64,000 nt of DNA from Nemertoderma westbladi (taxonomy: Eukaryota; Xenacoelomorpha; Nemertodermatida; Nemertodermatidae), in contig JAUCBJ010008979.1 in the NCBI GenBank assembly GCA_032718475.1, forward strand, positions 18,665 through 82,664, in the 5' to 3' direction. Made by a program: the position numbers and the translations under genes. How positions within the stretch are numbered: position 1 is the first letter of the stretch; each line of letters starts with the position of its first letter. The notes below the pieces were generated by a model. It did not search any database. It saw only the letters and a list, made by a program, of their open reading frames with translations, and had not been told where the DNA came from. Shown piece after piece: positions 23,501 to 36,023 of the stretch.

Positions 23501-26500
23501 CACGGGAATTACCGAGAAACGTGAAAGAAACATACGGAGAGCCAAGCAAGAAATTAGAATTACCGAGAAACGTGAAAGAAACATACGGAGAGCCAAGCAA
23601 GAAATAAGAATTACCGAGAAAAGTGAAAGAAACATACGGAGAGCCAAGCAAGAAATAAGAATTACCAAGAAACGTGAAAGAAACATACGGAGAGCCAAGC
23701 AAGAAATGAAAATTACCAAGAAACATGAAAGAAACATACGGAGAGCCAAGCAAGAAATGAAAATTACCAAGAAACGTGAAAGAAACATAAGGAGAGCCAA
23801 GCAAGAAATGAGAATTACCGAGAAAAGTGAAAGAAACATACGGAGAGCCAAGCAAGAAATTAGAATTACCGAGAAACGTGAAAGAAACATACAGAGCCAA
23901 GCAAGACACGGGAATTACCGAGAAACGTGAAAGAAACATACGGAGAGCCAAGCAAAAAATGAGAATTACCAAGAAACGTGAAAGAAACATAAGGAGAGCC
24001 AAGCAAGAAATGAGAATTACCGAGAAAAGTGAAAGAAACATACGGAGAGCCAAGCAAGAAATTAGAATTACCGAGAAACGTGAAAGAAACATACAGAGCC
24101 AAGCAAGACACGGGAATTACCGAGAAACGTGAAAGAAACATACGGAGAGCCAAGCAAGAAATTAGAATTACCGAGAAACGTGAAAGAAACATACAGAGCC
24201 AAGCAAGACACGGGAATTACCGAGAAACGTGAAAGAAACATACGGAGAGCCAAGCAAGAAATAAGAATTACCGAGAAAAGTGAAAGAAACATACGGAGAG
24301 CCAAGCAAGAAATTAGAATTACCGAGAAACGTGAAAGAAACATACAGAGCCAAGCAAGACACGGGAATTACCGAGAAACGTGAAAGAAACATACGGAGAG
24401 CCAAGCAAGAAATTAGAATTACCGAGAAACGTGAAAGAAACATACAGAGCCAAGCAAGACACGGGAATTACCGAGAAACGTGAAAGAAACATACGGAGAG
24501 CCAAGCAAGAAATTAGAATTACCGAGAAACGTGAAAGAAACATACAGAGCCAAGCAAGACACGGGAATTACCGAGAAACGTGAAAGAAACATACGGAGAG
24601 CCAAGCAAGAAATAAGAATTACCGAGAAAAGTGAAAGAAACATACGGAGAGCCAAGCAAGAAATTAGAATTACCGAGAAACGTGAAAGAAACATACAGAG
24701 CCAAGCAAGACACGGGAATTACCGAGAAACGTGAAAGAAACATACGGAGAGCCAAGCAAGAAATTAGAATTACCGAGAAACGTGAAAGAAACATACAGAG
24801 CCAAGCAAGACACGGGAATTACCGAGAAACGTGAAAGAAACATACGGAGAGCCAAGCAAGAAATAAGAATTACCGAGAAACGTGAAAGAAACATACAGAG
24901 CCAAGCAAGACACGGGAATTACCGAGAAACGTGAAAGAAACATACGGAGAGCCAAGCAAGAAATTAGAATTACCGAGAAACGTGAAAGAAACATACAGAG
25001 CCAAGCAAGACACGGGAATTACCGAGAAACGTGAAAGAAACATACGGAGAGCCAAGCAAGAAATTAGAATTACCGAGAAACGTGAAAGAAACATACAGAG
25101 CCAAGCAAGACACGGGAATTACCGAGAAACGTGAAAGAAACATACGGAGAGCCAAGCAAGAAATTAGAATTACCGAGAAACGTGAAAGAAACATACGGAG
25201 AGCCAAGCAAGAAATAAGAATTACCGAGAAACGTGAAAGAAACATACGGAGAGCCAAGCAAGAAATTAGAATTACCGAGAAACGTGAAAGAAAAATACAG
25301 AGCCAAGCAAGAAATAAGAATTACCGAGAAACGTGAAAGAAACATACGGAGAGCCAAGCAAGAAATAAGAATTACCGAGAAAAGTGAAAGAAACATACTG
25401 AGAGCCAAGCAAGAAATTAGAATTACCGAGAAACGTGAAAGAAACATACGGAGAGCCAAGCAAGAAATAAGAATTACCGAGAAAAGTGAAAGAAACATAC
25501 GGAGAGCCAAGCAAGAAATTAGAATTACCGAGAAAAGTGAAAGAAACATACGGAGAGCCAAGCAAGAAATTAGAATTACCGAGAAACGTGAAAGAAACAT
25601 ACAGAGCCAAGCAAGACACGGGAATTACCGAGAAACGTGAAAGAAACATACGGAGAGCCAAGCAAGAAATTAGAATTACCGAGAAACGTGAAAGAAACAT
25701 ACGGAGAGCCAAGCAAGAAATAAGAATTACCGAGAAAAGTGAAAGAAACATACGGAGAGCCAAGCAAGAAATAAGAATTACCAAGAAACGTGAAAGAAAC
25801 ATACGGAGAGCCAAGCAAGAAATGAAAATTACCAAGAAACATGAAAGAAACATACGGAGAGCCAAGCAAGAAATGAAAATTACCAAGAAACGTGAAAGAA
25901 ACATAAGGAGAGCCAAGCAAGAAATGAGAATTACCGAGAAAAGTGAAAGAAACATACGGAGAGCCAAGCAAGAAATTAGAATTACCGAGAAACGTGAAAG
26001 AAACATACAGAGCCAAGCAAGACACGGGAATTACCGAGAAACGTGAAAGAAACATACGGAGAGCCAAGCAAAAAATGAGAATTACCAAGAAACGTGAAAG
26101 AAACATAAGGAGAGCCAAGCAAGAAATGAGAATTACCGAGAAAAGTGAAAGAAACATACGGAGAGCCAAGCAAGAAATTAGAATTACCGAGAAACGTGAA
26201 AGAAACATACAGAGCCAAGCAAGACACGGGAATTACCGAGAAACGTGAAAGAAACATACGGAGAGCCAAGCAAGAAATTAGAATTACCGAGAAACGTGAA
26301 AGAAACATACAGAGCCAAGCAAGACACGGGAATTACCGAGAAACGTGAAAGAAACATACGGAGAGCCAAGCAAGAAATAAGAATTACCGAGAAAAGTGAA
26401 AGAAACATACGGAGAGCCAAGCAAGAAATTAGAATTACCGAGAAACGTGAAAGAAACATACAGAGCCAAGCAAGACACGGGAATTACCGAGAAACGTGAA

Positions 26501-26699
26501 AGAAACATACGGAGAGCCAAGCAAGAAATTAGAATTACCGAGAAACGTGAAAGAAACATACAGAGCCAAGCAAGACACGGGAATTACCGAGAAACGTGAA
26601 AGAAACATACGGAGAGCCAAGCAAGAAATAAGAATTACCGAGAAACGTGAAAGAAACATACAGAGCCAAGCAAGACACGGGAATTACCGAGAAACGTGA
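20542..26699. repeat. Higher-order block C, three related copies
   Basis: A segment beginning near 20542 recurs near 23117 (offset 2575) and again near 25233 (offset 2116). The offset 2116 repeat extends over about 22815-24583 and 24931-26699. The 23117 and 25233 copies share changes missing from 20542, namely AGAAAAATACAGAG and CATACTGAGAG, so the last duplication is the most recent. Confidence 0.75.
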
Positions 26700-29600
26700 A
26701 AGAAACATACGGAGAGCCAAGCAAGAAATTAGAATTACCGAGAAACGTGAAAGAAACATACAGAGCCAAGCAAGACACGGGAATTACCGAGAAACGTGAA
26801 AGAAACATACGGAGAGCCAAGCAAGAAATGAGAATTACCGAGAAAAGTGAAAGAAACATACGGAGAGCCAAGCAAGAAATGAGAATTACCGAGAAAAGTG
26901 AAAGAAACATACGGAGAGACAAGCAAGAAATAAGAATTACCGAGAAACGTGAAAGAAACATACAGAGCCAAGCAAGACACGGGAATTACCGAGAAACGTG
27001 AAAGAAACATACGGAGAGCCAAGCAAGAAATTAGAATTACCGAGAAACGTGAAAGAAACATACAGAGCCAAGCAAGACACGGGAATTACCGAGAAACGTG
27101 AAAGAAACATACGGAGAGCCAAGCAAGAAATTAGAATTACCGAGAAACGTGAAAGAAACATACGGAGAGCCAAGCAAGAAATAAGAATTACCGAGAAACG
27201 TGAAAGAAACATACGGAGAGCCAAGCAAGAAATTAGAATTACCGAGAAACGTGAAAGAAACATACAGAGCCAAGCAAGAAATAAGAATTACCGAGAAACG
27301 TGAAAGAAACATACGGAGAGCCAAGCAAGAAATAAGAATTACCGAGAAAAGTGAAAGAAACATACGGAGAGCCAAGCAAGAAATTAGAATTACCGAGAAA
27401 CGTGAAAGAAACATACGGAGAGCCAAGCAAGAAATAAGAATTACCGAGAAAAGTGAAAGAAACATACGGAGAGCCAAGCAAGAAATGAGAAATACCGAGA
27501 AAAGTGAAAGAAACATACGGAGAGCCAAGCAAGAAATAAGAATTACCGAGAAAAGTGAAAGAAACATACGGAGAGCCAAGCAAGAAATTAGAATTACCGA
27601 GAAAAGTGAAAGAAACATACGGAGAGCCAAGCAAGAAATTAGAATTACCGAGAAACGTGAAAGAAACATACAGAGCCAAGCAAGACACGGGAATTACCGA
27701 GAAACGTGAAAGAAACATACGGAGAGCCAAGCAAGAAATTAGAATTACCGAGAAACGTGAAAGAAACATACGGAGAGCCAAGCAAGAAATAAGAATTACC
27801 GAGAAAAGTGAAAGAAACATACGGAGAGCCAAGCAAGAAATGAGAAATACCGAGAAAAGTGAAAGAAACATACGGAGAGCCAAGCAAGAAATAAGAATTA
27901 CCGAGAAAAGTGAAAGAAACATACGGAGAGCCAAGCAAGAAATTAGAATTACCAAGAAATATGAAAGAAACATACGGAGAGCCAAGCAAGAAATGAGAAT
28001 TACCGAGAAAAGTGAAAGAAACATACGGAGAGCCAAGCAAGAAATTAGAATTACCGAGAAACGTGAAAGAAACATACGGAGAGCCAAGCAAGAAATAAGA
28101 ATTACCGAGAAACGTGAAAGAAACATACGGAGAGCCAAGCAAGAAATTAGAATTACCGAGAAAAGTGAAAGAAACATACGGAGAGCCAAGCAAGAAATTA
28201 GAATTACCGAGAAACGTGAAAGAAACATACAGAGCCAAGCAAGACACGGGAATTACCGAGAAACGTGAAAGAAACATACGGAGAGCCAAGCAAGAAATTA
28301 GAATTACCGAGAAACGTGAAAGAAACATACGGAGAGCCAAGCAAGAAATAAGAATTACCGAGAAAAGTGAAAGAAACATACGGAGAGCCAAGCAAGAAAT
28401 AAGAATTACCAAGAAACGTGAAAGAAACATACGGAGAGCCAAGCAAGAAATGAGAATTACCAAGAAACGTGAAAGAAACATACGGAGAGCCAAGCAAGAA
28501 ATAAGAATTACCGAGAAAAGTGAAAGAAACATACGGAGAGCCAAGCAAGAAATTAGAATTACCGAGAAACGTGAAAGAAACATACGGAGAGCCAAGCAAG
28601 AAATAAGAATTACCAAGAAACGTGAAAGAAACATACGGAGAGCCAAGCAAGAAATAAGAATTACCGAGAAAAGTGAAAGAAACATACGGAGAGCCAAGCA
28701 AGAAATTAGAATTACCGAGAAACGTGAAAGAAACATACGGAGAGCCAAGCAAGAAATAAGAATTACCGAGAAAAGTGAAAGAAACATACGGAGAGCCAAG
28801 CAAGAAATGAGAAATACCGAGAAAAGTGAAAGAAACATACGGAGAGCCAAGCAAGAAATTAGAATTACCGAGAAACGTGAAAGAAACATACGGAGAGCCA
28901 AGCAAGAAATAAGAATTACCGAGAAAAGTGAAAGAAACATACGGAGAGACAAGCAAGAAATAAGAATTACCGAGAAAAGTGAAAGAAACATACGGAGAGC
29001 CAAGCAAGAAATAAGAATTACCGAGAAAAGTGAAAGAAACATACGGAGAGCCAAGCAAGAAATAAGAATTACCGAGAAAAGTGAAAGAAACATACGGAGA
29101 GCCACGCAAGAAATGAGAATTACAAAGAAACATGAAAGAAACATACGGAGAGCCAAGCAAGAAATGAGAAATACCGAGAAAAGTGAAAGAAACATACGGA
29201 GAGCCAAGCAAGAAATTAGAATTACCGAGAAACGTGAAAGAAACATACGGAGAGCCAAGCAAGAAATAAGAATTACCGAGAAAAGTGAAAGAAACATACG
29301 GAGAGACAAGCAAGAAATAAGAATTACCGAGAAAAGTGAAAGAAACATACGGAGAGCCAAGCAAGAAATAAGAATTACCGAGAAAAGTGAAAGAAACATA
29401 CGGAGAGACAAGCAAGAAATAAGAATTACCGAGAAAAGTGAAAGAAACATACGGAGAGCCAAGCAAGAAATTAGAATTACCGAGAAACGTGAAAGAAACA
29501 TACGGAGAGCCAAGCAAGAAATAAGAATTACCGAGAAAAGTGAAAGAAACATACGGAGAGCCAAGCAAGAAATGAGAAATACCGAGAAAAGTGAAAGAAA

Positions 29601-29934
29601 CATACGGAGAGCCAAGCAAGAAATTAGAATTACCGAGAAACGTGAAAGAAACATACGGAGAGCCAAGCAAGAAATAAGAATTACCGAGAAAAGTGAAAGA
29701 AACATACGGAGAGACAAGCAAGAAATAAGAATTACCGAGAAAAGTGAAAGAAACATACGGAGAGCCAAGCAAGAAATAAGAATTACCGAGAAAAGTGAAA
29801 GAAACATACGGAGAGACAAGCAAGAAATGAGAATTACCGAGAAAAGTGAAAGAAACATACGGAGAGCCAAGCAAGAAATAAGAATTACCGAGAAAAGTGA
29901 AAGAAACATACGAAGAGCCAAGCAAGAAATGAAA

Positions 29935-31210
29935 ATTACCAAGAAACATGAAAGAAACATACGGAGAGCCAAGCAAGAAATGAAAATTACCAAGAAACGT
30001 GAAAGAAACATAAGGAGAGCCAAGCAAGAAATGAAAATTACCGAGAAAAGTGAAAGAAACATACGGAGAGCCAAGCAAGAAATTAGAATTACCGAGAAAC
30101 GTGAAAGAAACATACAGAGCCAAGCAAGACACGGGAATTACCGAGAAACGTGAAAGAAACATACGGAGAGCCAAGCAAAAAATGAGAATTACCAAGAAAC
30201 GTGAAAGAAACATAAGGAGACCCAAGCAAGAAATGAGAATTACCGAGAAAAGTGAAAGAAACATACGGAGAGCCAAGCAAGAAATTAGAATTACCGAGAA
30301 ACGTGAAAGAAACATACAGAGCCAAGCAAGACACGGGAATTACCGAGAAACGTGAAAGAAACATACGGAGAGCCAAGCAAGAAATTAGAATTACCGAGAA
30401 ACGTGAAAGAAACATACAGAGCCAAGCAAGACACGGGAATTACCGAGAAACGTGAAAGAAACATACGGAGAGCCAAGCAAGAAATAAGAATTACCGAGAA
30501 AAGTGAAAGAAACATACGGAGAGCCAAGCAAGAAATTAGAATTACCGAGAAACGTGAAAGAAACATACAGAGCCAAGCAAGACACGGGAATTACCGAGAA
30601 ACGTGAAAGAAACATACGGAGAGCCAAGCAAGAAATTAGAATTACCGAGAAACGTGAAAGAAACATACAGAGCCAAGCAAGACACGGGAATTACCGAGAA
30701 ACGTGAAAGAAACATACGGAGAGCCAAGCAAGAAATAAGAATTACCGAGAAACGTGAAAGAAACATACAGAGCCAAGCAAGACACGGGAATTACCGAGAA
30801 ACGTGAAAGAAACATACGGAGAGCCAAGCAAGAAATTAGAATTACCGAGAAACGTGAAAGAAACATACAGAGCCAAGCAAGACACGGGAATTACCGAGAA
30901 ACGTGAAAGAAACATACGGAGAGCCAAGCAAGAAATGAGAATTACCGAGAAAAGTGAAAGAAACATACGGAGAGCCAAGCAAGAAATGAGAATTACCGAG
31001 AAAAGTGAAAGAAACATACGGAGAGACAAGCAAGAAATAAGAATTACCGAGAAACGTGAAAGAAACATACAGAGCCAAGCAAGACACGGGAATTACCGAG
31101 AAACGTGAAAGAAACATACGGAGAGCCAAGCAAGAAATTAGAATTACCGAGAAACGTGAAAGAAACATACAGAGCCAAGCAAGACACGGGAATTACCGAG
31201 AAACGTGAAA
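29935..31210. repeat. Higher-order block D, copy of about 25830-27105
   Basis: The variant order from about 25943 to 27100 recurs at an offset of 4107 (30050-31207), including the rare units AAGCAAAAAATGAG and GAGACAAGCAAGAAATAAG. Confidence 0.65.
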
Positions 31211-31708
31211 GAAACATACGGAGAGCCAAGCAAGAAATTAGAATTACCGAGAAACGTGAAAGAAACATACGGAGAGCCAAGCAAGAAATAAGAATTACCG
31301 AGAAACGTGAAAGAAACATACGGAGAGCCAAGCAAGAAATAAGAATTACCGAGAAAAGTGAAAGAAACATACGGAGAGCCAAGCAAGAAATTAGAATTAC
31401 CGAGAAACGTGAAAGAAACATACAGAGCCAAGCAAGAAATTAGAATTACCGAGAAACGTGAAAGAAACATACGGAGAGCCAAGCAAGAAATAAGAATTAC
31501 CGAGAAACGTGAAAGAAACATACGGAGAGCCAAGCAAGAAATTAGAATTACCGAGAAACGTGAAAGAAACATACGGAGAGCCAAGCAAGAAATTAGAATT
31601 ACCGAGAAACGTGAAAGAAACATACGGAGAGCCAAGCAAGAAATTAGAATTACCGAGAAACGTGAAAGAAACATACAGAGCCAAGCAAGACACGGGAATT
31701 ACCGAGAA

Positions 31709-32573
31709 ACGTGAAAGAAACTTATGGAGAGCCAAGCAAGAAATAAGAATTACCAAGAAAAGTGAAAGAAACATACGGAGAGCCAAGCGAGAAATGAGAA
31801 TTACCAAGAAACGTGAAAGAAACATACGGAGAGCCAAGCAAGAAATTAGAATTACCGAGAAAAGTGAAAGAAACATACGGAGAGTCAAGCAAGTCACGGA
31901 AATTACCGAGAAACGTGAAAGAAACATACGGAGAGCCAAGCAAGAAATGAGAAATACCGAGAAACGTGAAAGAAACATACAGAGCCAAGCAAGAAATTAG
32001 AATTACCGAGAAACGTGAAAGAAACATACAGAGCCAAGCAAGACACGGGAATTACCGAGAAACGTGAAAGAAACTTACGGAGAGCCAAGCAAGAAATAAG
32101 AATTACCGAGAAACGTGAAAGAAACATACGGAGAGCCAAGCAAGAAATTAGAATTACCGAGAAACGTGAAAGAAACATACGGAGAGCCAAGCAAGAAATT
32201 AGAATTACCGAGAAACGTGAAAGAAACATACAGAGCCAAGCAAGACACGGGAATTACCGAGAAACGTGAAAGAAACTTATGGAGAGCCAAGCAAGAAATA
32301 AGAATTACCAAGAAAAGTGAAAGAAACATACGGAGAGCCAAGCGAGAAATGAGAATTACCAAGAAACGTGAAAGAAACATACGGAGAGCCAAGCAAGAAA
32401 TTAGAATTACCGAGAAAAGTGAAAGAAACATACGGAGAGTCAAGCAAGTCACGGAAATTACCGAGAAACGTGAAAGAAACATACGGAGAGCCAAGCAAGA
32501 AATGAGAAATACCGAGAAACGTGAAAGAAACATACAGAGCCAAGCAAGAAATGAGAATTACCGAGAAAAGTGA
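31709..32573. repeat. Higher-order block E, two copies at offset 555
   Basis: Units with GAAACTTATGGAGAGCC, AAGCGAGAAATG and GTCAAGCAAGTCACGG near 31718, 31786 and 31880 recur 555 bases later. It marks the change from the mixed 49/51 bp domain to the almost pure 51 bp domain on the right. Confidence 0.75.
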
Positions 32574-33860
32574 AAGAAACATATGGAGAGCCAAACAAGA
32601 AATGAGAATTATCGAGAAAAGTGAAAGAAACATACGGAGAGCCAAGCAAGAAATGAGAATTACCGAGAAAAGTGAAAGAAACATATGGAGAGCCAAACAA
32701 GAAATGAGAATTACCAAGAAACGTGAAAGAAACATAAGGAGAGCCAAGCAAGAAATGAGAATTACCGAGAAAAGTGAAAGAAACATACGGAGATACAAGC
32801 AAGAAATGAGAATTACCAAGAAACGTGAAAGAAACATACGGAGAGCCAAGCAAGAAATGAGAATTACCAAGAAAGGTGAAAGAAACATACGGAGAGACAA
32901 GCAAGAAATGATAATTACCGAGAAACGTGAAAGAAACATAAGGAGAGCCAAGCAAGAAATGAGAATTACCGAGAAAAGTGAAAGAAACATACGGAGAGCC
33001 AAGCAAGAAATGAGAAATACCAAGAAACGTGAAAGATACATACGGAGAGACAAGCAAGAAATGAGAATTACCAAGAAACGTGAAAGAAACATAAGGAGAG
33101 CCAAGCAAGAAATGAGAATTACCGAGAAAAGTGAAAGAAACATACGGAGATACAAGCAAGAAATGAGAATTACCAAGAAACGTGTAAGAAACATACGGAG
33201 AGCCAAGCAAGAAATGAGAATTACCAAGAAAGGTGAAAGAAACATACGGAGAGACAAGCAAGAAATGATAATTACCGAGAAACGTGAAAGAAACATAAGG
33301 AGAGCCAAGCAAGAAATGAGAATTACCAAGAAACGTGAAAGAAACATACGGAGAGCCAAACAAGAAATGAGAATTACCAAGAAACGTGAAAGAAACATAC
33401 GGAGAGCCTAGCAAGAAATGAGAATTACCGAGAAAAGTGAAAGAAACATACGGAGATACAAGCAAGAAATGAGAATTACCAAGAAACGTGAAAGAAACAT
33501 ACGGAGAGCCAAGCAAGAAATGAGAATTACCAAGAAAGGTGAAAGAAACATACGGAGAGACAAGCAAGAAATGATAATTACCGAGAAATGTGAAAGAAAC
33601 ATAAGGAGAGCCAAGCAAGAAATGAGAATTACCAAGAAACGTGAAAGAAACATACGGAGAGCCAAACAAGAAATGAGAATTACCAAGAAACGTGAAAGAA
33701 ACATACGGAGAGCCTAGCAAGAAATGAGAATTACCGAGAAAAGTGAAAGAAACATACGGAGATACAAGCAAGAAATGAGAATTACCAAGAAACGTGAAAG
33801 AAACATACGGAGAGCCAAGCAAGAAATGAGAATTACCAAGAAAGGTGAAAGAAACATACG

Positions 33861-33865
33861 GAGAG
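33861..33865. repeat. Left target duplication GAGAG in the satellite
   Basis: GAGAG before the insertion matches GAGAG at 36024-36028 after it. An uninterrupted unit would read CGGAGAGACAAG, so the second GAGAG is an added copy. Confidence 0.8.
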
Positions 33866-34191
33866 TGTTACGGTATATGGCGCTGTATCCACAGTATTAG
33901 TCCATTATGCAGTATGCAATATTAGTCCGTTATACTGTATGTAATATTAGTCCGTTGTGCAGCATGATATTTTAGATAAGGCATAATAACGCAGTGGTAT
34001 TTAGGTAAGGAAGTTAAAACGCCCATATATTTTGCATCCATTCATTTTGTATAGTATGTAGCTCTACCTACGTAATTTTGTATTAGGTTATATGTAGATA
34101 GTTCCAGGGTAAGTTTATTCGGACCCTGGATTCCGTGCTTGCTGATATTAGCTTTAGTAGGGCTAGCATATAGGGACGCTGTCCTGGCCAT

Positions 34192-34219
34192 TCAGCAGCC
34201 AGAGACGTGAACCATTACC
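34192..34219. repeat. Palindrome in the solo LTR
   Basis: ATTACCATATATGGTAAT (within 34210-34233) reads the same on both strands. It lies in the presumed U3 part about 150 bases upstream of the TATA box. Coordinates are approximate. Confidence 0.45.
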
Positions 34220-34377
34220 ATATATGGTAATAATTCGAGGAAAGGGAGCAAATAGGACTACAATCCGGCCTCCTTATTGGACTAGCTGCTTCCAGGTTGG
34301 TCTAGTGCTAGCACGGACTGGAGAGCCAATAAGAAAGCGATTGAGTCACCCTATTGCATCATCCCATCCGGATCACC

Positions 34378-34384
34378 TATAAAT
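34378..34384 (+). promoter_or_regulatory. Candidate TATA box in the solo LTR
   Basis: TATAAAT lies about 510 bases into the insertion. AGCCAATAAG (a CCAAT-box-like site) lies about 55 bases upstream near 34324. The pair looks like an LTR core promoter and suggests the LTR is on the plus strand. Confidence 0.4.
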
Positions 34385-36023
34385 TGGCGGTGTGCCGGTA
34401 GAGCCTGTTATCAATCTGTTCAACCTGTTTTACTCTTCTTCAATCTGTCACATGATACACCCTTGTTACAATTTACTTGCTGAGCTGTCTCTAATTTTGT
34501 ATTTTTCTGCAATTTGCTAATTTTGATTAATTTCTTGGAATGATTTGCTAGTGCGATTACTTTGCTTGTGTTTCTCAATAATTCCTTCGATTACTGCAAA
34601 TTACAATCGAACTATGATTTCTACCTTTGATTGATGGTTCTATGTGATTCTTTTCTGCGCAATAATCCCAAGGGATTCCTGAAACTGTCAGACTTTGTGA
34701 TTTGCATGCGCCGCTACGGTAGCTATTAGCGTAATGGAGGGCTAAGGTGCCAGTGGGCGGTGGGCGCATCGGGGGGTTGGGCGACTAGGAGAGAGCGGAG
34801 GATTCAAGGCGGGCAACGCTGGCTAGGGTCACCGTTGCGGGCGGGTAACTTGCACTGCGGCACGCAGACCGATCGCCGGTACAGCAAATTAGGGGGCTGA
34901 TGATCCAGGTTTTGTCTCTATTTAGTATTAGGGGGCAGGAATTGGGTTAGTTAGGAATCCTAGATGTACCCGGGAGAGGCCTGCGCGTATTAAAACGTTG
35001 AGTGTGGAGTACGAGTAGTGAATTGCACAATTGTAAACTGTGATTTCTAACGCTGATTGGTGTGTTATTGAAGTGTGCCTAAGATTACGAATGCTTAGAT
35101 AGGCGCTCTTTTCCTTTGATTGATTTCTATTTCTTAGTTACAATAATTAGTTATTGATTAGGTCAAAGTAATACGGCAAATTAGGCTATTACTAGCGAAA
35201 CCTGTTGCGTGATAAATTAGAATTACGTATTCTGGAACTCTTAGTAATTAGTACGCTGTTAAATATTTGTGACTGTAATTAATTAGTAAAAAATTAAGAA
35301 TTAGTACGCAGCATAGCGGAGAGTAGCTAAGGTAATAATTAGTGTACTGTAAACTATTCACGCTGAGCGGTTATTTGCATTAGCGGACAATCAGCTAGAA
35401 CGCACTATTCGGTACGCACGATACGCTAGTAATTTTGCTGGCCTAAAGCCAGTCGCGGGCAGTTTTAGACCCGGAGTGGTATTATCCACGTAGAAACAGA
35501 TACTGTACCATTTTGATATTTTAAATATTCTCGCATTCACACATTACGTTAGGGAACCTCCAGTATTCGCGATTAGAAAGACGTAGGTAATAGCGTGCTT
35601 TAATAATGATAAAATTAGGCGTAAGAATACTCTGAGTGCAAGGCCTCTCGCACTCGTCTTAAGTAAGCTTAGGGAGCCGACTCGGGTTTATTGTTTTGGT
35701 TATTCCCGCGTGGCTCATAGATTCGAACAGTTAGCTCTCTATCGAGCGATCGGTAGAGAAAGGAACAAGCGATTTTGCAGGAGTAGTGTAAAATTAGTAA
35801 AATATATTAGTGGACGGCAGATTAGCGCCATCTAACGGTAAGTAGCGGTTTTGTATTTAGCAACCCTTACAATTTAGTAATAGCACGCTCCTGATCCCCT
35901 TTACTTAACAGTAGAGCAGTCTTTGTGTCTTATTGGTTAGACGAGAACTTATTAGGTTGGTAGAAGGATTATTGGTCTGTTCAACAGTTCTGCTGTTAGT
36001 ATAGAGGTCGCGGTTGTTTATCA

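Larger units (their letters stand above)
8192..33865. repeat. 51 bp satellite array, left segment
   Basis: About 500 head-to-tail units. The common unit is 51 bp, beginning GAGCCAAGCAAG, passing through AATTACCGAGAAACGTG and ending AAAGAAACATACGGA. A shorter 49 bp unit loses two bases at the junction (CATACAGAGCC in place of CATACGGAGAGCC) and usually carries AAGACACGGG. Diagnostic variants occur at set positions: GAGCC/GAGTC/GAGAC/GATAC; AAATGAGAA, AAATAAGAA, AAATTAGAA, GACACGGG or GTCACGG; ACCGAG/ACCAAG; and AAACGTG/AAAAGTG. The plus strand is strongly purine-rich. Since 51 is a multiple of 3, long frames open on both strands, but they end at each 49 bp unit, which argues against a gene. 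Confidence 0.97.
33866..36023. mobile_element. Large solo-LTR-like insertion, copy 1
   Basis: 2158 bp of non-satellite sequence splits a 51 bp unit. It begins TGTTACGGTATATGG and ends TTGTTTATCA, has TG...CA ends and is flanked by GAGAG. A diverged copy lies at 58719-60448, beginning TGTTGCGATATATGG and ending TTTAACA. Shared blocks include TGGCG(C/T)TGTATC, ATACAGTATGTAGC or its close variants, GCATAGCGGAGA and GGTTTATTGTTTTGGTTATT. In copy 1 a terminus resembling copy 2's (CCCCTTTACTTAACA) occurs earlier, at about 35896-35910, so the last 113 bases may be extra. No reading frame longer than about 60 codons looks real. Its orientation is read as plus from the TATA box. Confidence 0.75.

Noticed and set aside
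34575-34769. Minus-strand 64-codon frame inside solo LTR copy 1
   Set aside because: Not preserved in the homologous LTR at 58719-60448 and no motif.
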